The position numbers and the translations under genes are program-made. A model generated the notes under the pieces. It saw only the letters and a program-made list of their open reading frames with translations. It did not search any database and was not told the DNA's origin. Positions 13,094 to 16,376 of a stretch of DNA of 16,376 bases are shown here, piece by piece. The DNA comes from JBGPIK01 sp041484845 (lineage in GTDB: Bacteria > Desulfobacterota > Binatia > UBA9968). Each line of letters starts with the position of its first letter. Within the stretch, counting starts at the first letter, position 1. The stretch is taken from positions 1 through 16,376 of the forward strand of contig JBGPIK010000118.1 in assembly GCA_041484845.1 (NCBI GenBank), written 5' to 3'.

Positions 13094-13990
13094 ATGAAAC
13101 CACCCTCAATAAGGACCACCAGAACTACTCGCAATGGTCCGCTACTCGGCGCGCACATGTCGATCGCCGGCGGCGTGGGCAACGCTTTGCTGTTAGGCAA
13201 AAAGGTGGAATGCGAAGCGATTCAGCTCTTTACGAAATCATCGCGCCAGTGGGCCGCGAAACCTTACACAAAAGAGGAAATCGAACTGTTCCGCTTCAAT
13301 CGCAAAGAGACCGGCATTGCGACCGTCATCGCGCATGATTCCTATTTGTTGAATCTGGGTTCGCCCGATGAAGCATTGCGGAAACGATCGCTCGCGGCCT
13401 TCATCGATGAGATCGAACGATGTGAACTGTTGGGCGTCTCCCATCTGATTGCCCACCCTGGCGCCCATATGGGTGCCGGCGAAATGGACGGCATCAAAAC
13501 CATTGCGCGTTCGCTCAACGAAGTACACAAGGCGTGTCCCGGCTATAACGCCGCGATCACTCTGGAAATCACCGCCGGCCAGGGCTCTTGCTTGGGCTAT
13601 CGCTTCGACCAGATCGGCAGAATGTTCGATGCGACGAGCGAAAACGAGCGGCTAAGAGTCTGCTTCGACACGGAGCACGCCTTCGCCGCCGGATACGATA
13701 TCCGCACCCGGGAGGGCTATGAACGGACCTTTTCCGAGTTCGACGAGAAGATCGGCATTGACCGGCTCGCAGCCTTTCACCTCAATGACTCAAAGAAGGA
13801 ATTCAACTCACGCGTCGATCGTCACGAACACATCGGCAAAGGACACATTGGCGTAGAGGCCTTCCGCCTGCTCATGAACGATCAACGTTTCTGGGGCCTA
13901 CCGATGTGCCTGGAAACACCCAAGGGGCCGGAACTGAAAGAAGATCGCGAAAATTTAACGCTGCTTCGCGCGATGATTGCGCAGAAGTAA
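13094..13990 (+). CDS. nfo: Endonuclease IV (AP endonuclease)
   Basis: A 298-residue endonuclease IV, a class II abasic-site nuclease of base-excision repair that cuts 5' to an AP site using three zinc ions. All nine ligands known from E. coli are present: His81, His121, Glu158, Asp192, His195, His229, Asp242, His244 and Glu274. Motifs are Gly-Ala-His-Met-Ser near residue 19, Ala-His-Pro-Gly-Ala-His, Phe-Asp-Thr-Glu-His-Ala-Phe-Ala-Ala-Gly and Asp-Arg-His-Glu-His-Ile-Gly-Lys-Gly. The second residue after Asp192 is Glu where many homologues carry Cys. The N-terminus is about 14 residues longer than in E. coli, so the start is less certain; no good ribosome-binding site precedes the ATG. The protein acts on DNA in the cytoplasm. 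Its link to neighbouring genes is probably only positional. Confidence 0.95.
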   Translation: MKPPSIRTTRTTRNGPLLGAHMSIAGGVGNALLLGKKVECEAIQLFTKSSRQWAAKPYTKEEIELFRFNRKETGIATVIAHDSYLLNLGSPDEALRKRSLAAFIDEIERCELLGVSHLIAHPGAHMGAGEMDGIKTIARSLNEVHKACPGYNAAITLEITAGQGSCLGYRFDQIGRMFDATSENERLRVCFDTEHAFAAGYDIRTREGYERTFSEFDEKIGIDRLAAFHLNDSKKEFNSRVDRHEHIGKGHIGVEAFRLLMNDQRFWGLPMCLETPKGPELKEDRENLTLLRAMIAQK

Positions 13991-14085
13991 CCCGCCCGTT
14001 TTTTAAACGGCTGTAAAATGAAATCCGGCGTACGGTCTTGGACGCCTATCAAAGTTTCGCTCTATATTACTGAACTAGTTGGAGT

Positions 14086-14757
14086 CTACCACAAGGAAAA
14101 GGTCTCCTTGTTTGACGCAAAGGAGACAGAATCGAACCATGGGGCGTCAACCGCGCCGCTTTCAAGAATGCCAAAGAAATAGATGCGCAGCATCTGTTCA
14201 ATCAATTGCGGAAAGGGCAAGTCTCGTTTGGGCTGATACCACGTGTAAATCCAATTCATCATGCCGAATAGCGCAAAGGTTGCGAGCCGGAGATCGATTC
14301 CTTTGCCGTTTTTGTTTTCTTGAAGCTCACCGAGAAGATCCATGATGACTTTTACGTAGCGCCGTTTCAGCACCAATATCCTGTCCTGGAACTCCCCCGT
14401 GAGGGATTCGTCCTCGTGCGCCATGACCTTCATTTCGGGCATGTTGTGGCAGAAAAAACTCAGATGATTTTCAGCGAAGACGCGGATTCGGGTGCGCACG
14501 TCGATCTCAGGCGTCGCAGCCCGCTCCCAGCGCTGCAGCAGAGTGACAAAGCAGCGCTCTTGAATGAGATAGAGTAATTCTTCCTTGGTCGTGAAGTAAT
14601 AATAGAGGCCGGCGAGACTCATTTTAGTCGTGCGTGAAATATCGCGCACAGTCGTGCCGTGAAACCCTTTCTCAGCGAATATTTTTGCCGAAGTTTTCAG
14701 GATCTGTTGGAGCTTTTCGTCGTAATGACGGGTTGCGGTTTCCAGGCGGCTGGTCAT
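14086..14757 (-). CDS. TetR/AcrR-family transcriptional regulator
   Basis: A 223-residue regulator. The N-terminal DNA-binding domain (about 12-65) has the TetR pattern: Ile-Leu-Lys-Thr-Ser-Ala-Lys-Ile-Phe-Ala-Glu-Lys-Gly-Phe-His-Gly-Thr-Thr-Val-Arg, then Ser-Leu-Ala-Gly-Leu-Tyr-Tyr-Tyr-Phe-Thr-Thr-Lys-Glu-Glu-Leu. The C-terminal part is an all-helical ligand-binding domain with two Trp residues in Met-Asn-Trp-Ile-Tyr-Thr-Trp. The frame stays open upstream to 14865, but those 36 codons look unlike a TetR protein, so I place the start at the ATG 14757. The gene diverges from two acyl-CoA genes (crotonases), and such TetR proteins commonly respond to acyl-CoA or aromatic-CoA ligands. Short palindromes just upstream of the start may be its own operator. 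Ligand and targets are unknown. Confidence 0.85.
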   Translation of the reverse strand: MTSRLETATRHYDEKLQQILKTSAKIFAEKGFHGTTVRDISRTTKMSLAGLYYYFTTKEELLYLIQERCFVTLLQRWERAATPEIDVRTRIRVFAENHLSFFCHNMPEMKVMAHEDESLTGEFQDRILVLKRRYVKVIMDLLGELQENKNGKGIDLRLATFALFGMMNWIYTWYQPKRDLPFPQLIEQMLRIYFFGILESGAVDAPWFDSVSFASNKETFSLW

Positions 14758-14769
14758 GGAAGAAGTGAT

Positions 14770-14779
14770 ATTTGCAAAT
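14770..14779. promoter_or_regulatory. Palindrome ATTTGCAAAT, possible TetR operator
   Basis: This perfect 10-base palindrome lies 12 bases upstream of the regulator's start (on the minus strand). TetR proteins bind palindromes and often repress themselves from such positions. It overlaps the likely leader, so autoregulation is plausible; a 10-base palindrome can also be chance. Confidence 0.35.
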
Positions 14780-14808
14780 CGATCGGGTGTCAACCAACAA
14801 TGTTGTTC

Positions 14809-14831
14809 CGGCTGAGATTCACAATCAGCCG
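14809..14831. promoter_or_regulatory. Inverted repeat CGGCTGA-N9-TCAGCCG
   Basis: The 7-base arms 14809-14815 and 14825-14831 pair exactly around a 9-base centre. It lies upstream of the TetR start, in the region shared with the divergent crotonase genes. It could be an operator or an RNA hairpin; no T tract follows. Confidence 0.3.
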
Positions 14832-15010
14832 AGTCTAGCAACCACCGGTAGCAGAATGCAGGCACTTTATCAAACCTGACTGCGCGCTCTCAGCGCCACC
14901 GAAGCATAGAACGAGCCAAAAAGGGACGGCGTCGATAGCCCGTGCCCCCTCCCCCGGCGAGCTTTCTTGAATCCCCAGGGACCATGGTGTATGTGTAAAG
15001 CACAACCTGT

Positions 15011-15784
15011 ATGGACTTCGAGAATGTCATTGTTGAAAAAGATGGCGTCATAGCGGTTGTCACTCTAAACCGGCCGCAACAGCTAAACGCCTTATCCTAT
15101 GGCCTCTTTAAAGACTTGTCTTTGGCCATGCAAGAGCTCGATCGCGATGATCAAATACGCGTGATTATCGTCACGGGCGGCGAAAAGGTTTTTGCCGCCG
15201 GAGCCGACATCAAGGAAATGGCCGAGCGCGGTCCATTCGATGAGAGGCTTCAGGAGCGGCTGGCCTACCGCGACCGGATCAACAAAATTTCCAAACCGGT
15301 GATCGCTGCCGTAAGCGGATTTGCCCTAGGCGGCGGCTGCGAACTGGCGATGAGCTGTGACATTATCATCGCCGCGGAAAATGCCCGCTTCGGCCAGCCC
15401 GAGGTTAATATCGGAATCATTCCCGGGAGCGGCGGCACGCAACGGCTGACTCATCTCGTCGGCAAGCATCGGGCGATGGAAATGATGCTGACCGGCGAAT
15501 TCATGAGCGCGGCCGATGCCGAACGTTTTGGCCTGGTCAACCGGGTGGTGCCGCTGGAAATGTTAATGGAAGAAGCCAAGGGGATAGCGAATAAAATTGC
15601 GGCCAAACCCGCGCTGGCCATCAAAGCGGCCAAAGAAGCCATCCTCAAATCCGCCAATCTCCCCCTCGATGAAGGCTTGGATTTCGAGCGCAAAACGTTT
15701 TGGCTGCTGTTCGCCTCCGAAGACCGCTCCGAAGGTATGAAGGCTTTCCTGGAGAAGCGCAAGCCCCAGTTCAAAGGCAAGTAG
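15011..15784 (+). CDS. Enoyl-CoA hydratase, PaaF-like crotonase
   Basis: A 257-residue crotonase. Both hydratase glutamates are in place: Glu111 in Gly-Gly-Gly-Cys-Glu-Leu-Ala and Glu131 in Phe-Gly-Gln-Pro-Glu-Val, 20 residues apart as in rat mitochondrial enoyl-CoA hydratase (Glu144/164). The oxyanion-hole patterns Ala-Ala-Gly-Ala-Asp-Ile and Gly-Phe-Ala-Leu-Gly-Gly-Gly are also present. It adds water across the double bond of 2-enoyl-CoA thioesters. Similarity to E. coli PaaF is notable (Met-Ala-Glu near residue 70, the Ser-Glu-Asp-Arg-x-Glu-Gly tail), but such hydratases also serve fatty-acid oxidation. The ATG at 15011 has only a weak ribosome-binding site. It diverges from the TetR gene and precedes the PaaG-like gene by 92 bases. 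Confidence 0.9.
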   Translation: MDFENVIVEKDGVIAVVTLNRPQQLNALSYGLFKDLSLAMQELDRDDQIRVIIVTGGEKVFAAGADIKEMAERGPFDERLQERLAYRDRINKISKPVIAAVSGFALGGGCELAMSCDIIIAAENARFGQPEVNIGIIPGSGGTQRLTHLVGKHRAMEMMLTGEFMSAADAERFGLVNRVVPLEMLMEEAKGIANKIAAKPALAIKAAKEAILKSANLPLDEGLDFERKTFWLLFASEDRSEGMKAFLEKRKPQFKGK

Positions 15785-15862
15785 GTTCCTATCCACACTC
15801 ATGAATTCCGCTGAAGTCGTCCCATGCATACTCACGCCCCCGGTATTGCGATAGAAATGGGT

Positions 15863-15868
15863 TAAGGA
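15863..15868 (+). promoter_or_regulatory. Ribosome-binding site for the GTG start at 15877
   Basis: TAAGGA lies 8 bases before a GTG at 15877. No ATG is available near that point in frame, so the site supports the GTG start. Confidence 0.6.
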
Positions 15869-15876
15869 AACGTAAC

Positions 15877-16376
15877 GTGGCATACGAAACAATCAAGTAC
15901 GAAATTGCGAACAAAATCGCGACCGTTACGTTGAACCGCCCGCAGGCATTGAACGCGTTTGTGCCGCAGATGAACAAGGAAGTGCTGGAAGCGCTTAAGG
16001 AAGGCGAGCGAGACAGCGCGGTCCGTTGTTTCGTTATCACCGGCGCCGGTCGGGCTTTTTGCGCCGGACAGGATTTAAAGGGCCGCACGCCCGAACAGAA
16101 AGGATCGCTAGGGGCTTCGCTGCGCGAGAAGTACAACCCCATGATTGGGCAGATCCGGCAGACAGAGAAAATCGTGATAGCGGCGGTCAACGGCGTCGCC
16201 GCGGGCGCCGGATGTAACTTGGCACTCGCCTGCGATCTTCGGGTTGCCTCCGAAGAGGCGAAGTTCATCCAGTCCTTTGTTCGGGTCGGCCTGGCGCCGG
16301 ATTCTGGAGGAAGTTTTATACTGCCGCGTCTTGTCGGACTCAGCAAAGCGATGGAACTCCTGCTTCTCGGCGAAAG
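15877..16376 (+). CDS. paaG: PaaG-like enoyl-CoA isomerase, cut by the window end
   Basis: A crotonase gene that runs off the end; 166 codons are visible, starting at GTG 15877. It resembles E. coli PaaG: Phe-Cys-Ala-Gly-Gln-Asp-Leu near residue 62, then Asn-Gly-Val-Ala-Ala-Gly-Ala-Gly. Aligned to the neighbouring hydratase, Glu111 is Asn and Glu131 is Phe, while an Asp (Asp142, in Pro-Asp-Ser-Gly-Gly) is gained. That swap is the mark of the isomerase type, because PaaG uses an Asp at this position. PaaG isomerises ring-1,2-epoxyphenylacetyl-CoA to an oxepin in aerobic phenylacetate breakdown. The rest of the paa set is not in the window, so an isomerase of another enoyl-CoA remains possible. 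It follows the PaaF-like gene by 92 bases and is probably co-transcribed. Confidence 0.72.
   Translation, partial: MAYETIKYEIANKIATVTLNRPQALNAFVPQMNKEVLEALKEGERDSAVRCFVITGAGRAFCAGQDLKGRTPEQKGSLGASLREKYNPMIGQIRQTEKIVIAAVNGVAAGAGCNLALACDLRVASEEAKFIQSFVRVGLAPDSGGSFILPRLVGLSKAMELLLLGE

Noticed and set aside
13996..14010. CCGTTT/AAACGG hairpin between nfo and the convergent TetR gene, as a two-way terminator
   Set aside because: The T-rich part is in the loop and no T tract follows on either strand, so intrinsic termination is doubtful.
14758..14865. Extended N-terminus of the TetR protein (36 extra residues)
   Set aside because: The extension is unlike TetR family proteins, contains the palindromes and has no ribosome-binding site, so the ATG at 14757 is preferred.

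Overview
The window is bacterial, gene-dense and mid-to-high GC by eye, with Shine-Dalgarno-led genes and no introns. The gene mix suggests an uncultivated environmental Gram-negative bacterium that degrades aromatic or acyl-CoA compounds. It includes substrate-binding proteins without a transporter, a UbiD decarboxylase, a molybdoenzyme complex, crotonases with a TetR regulator, a DUF885 peptidase and intergenic inverted repeats. A Desulfobacterota/Binatota/Tectomicrobia-like lineage is a low-confidence guess. No rRNA or tRNA gene, transposase or CRISPR array was seen.

Layout. Bases 1-223 hold the 3' end of a probable NMT1/SsuA-type substrate-binding protein. Bases 463-1143 (minus) hold a toxin-antitoxin-like pair: a broken DUF4160-like gene overlapping an intact gene for a protein with a C-terminal helix-turn-helix. 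Bases 1572-5957 (minus) are a tight four-gene operon: a four-cluster ferredoxin subunit, an NrfD-type membrane anchor, a MoaD/ThiS-like sulfur carrier ending in Gly-Gly, and a molybdopterin (or tungstopterin) catalytic subunit of about 841 residues. Neither the catalytic nor the ferredoxin subunit has a Tat signal, so the active site probably faces the cytoplasm. My best hypothesis is a quinone-linked acyl-CoA oxidoreductase resembling phenylacetyl-CoA:acceptor oxidoreductase (PadBCD).

A 466-base divergent region separates this operon from a secreted substrate-binding protein (6424-7350) followed 24 bases later by a UbiD-family decarboxylase (7375-8874) with the full Arg-Glu-Glu catalytic set. 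A HEPN gene with a one-base frameshift and an overlapping small gene of unknown function follow (8994-9794). Next is a cytosolic protein of the 4,5-dihydroxyphthalate decarboxylase/periplasmic-binding fold (9988-10890).

The 475-base gap at 10891-11365 carries two different strong inverted repeats and looks like a landing site for small non-coding elements. A DUF885 peptidase-like gene and nfo (endonuclease IV, all nine zinc ligands present) follow. A TetR regulator (minus) then diverges from two crotonase genes: a PaaF-like hydratase, and a PaaG-like isomerase cut by the window end.

The genes fit a catabolic segment: uptake or sensing proteins, decarboxylation (UbiD), oxidation of a possible CoA thioester by the molybdoenzyme, and CoA-level hydration and isomerisation. 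Two small toxin-antitoxin-like modules, each with a damaged first gene, flank the molybdoenzyme-UbiD block. No metabolic link has been shown; it is inferred from family identity and gene order.
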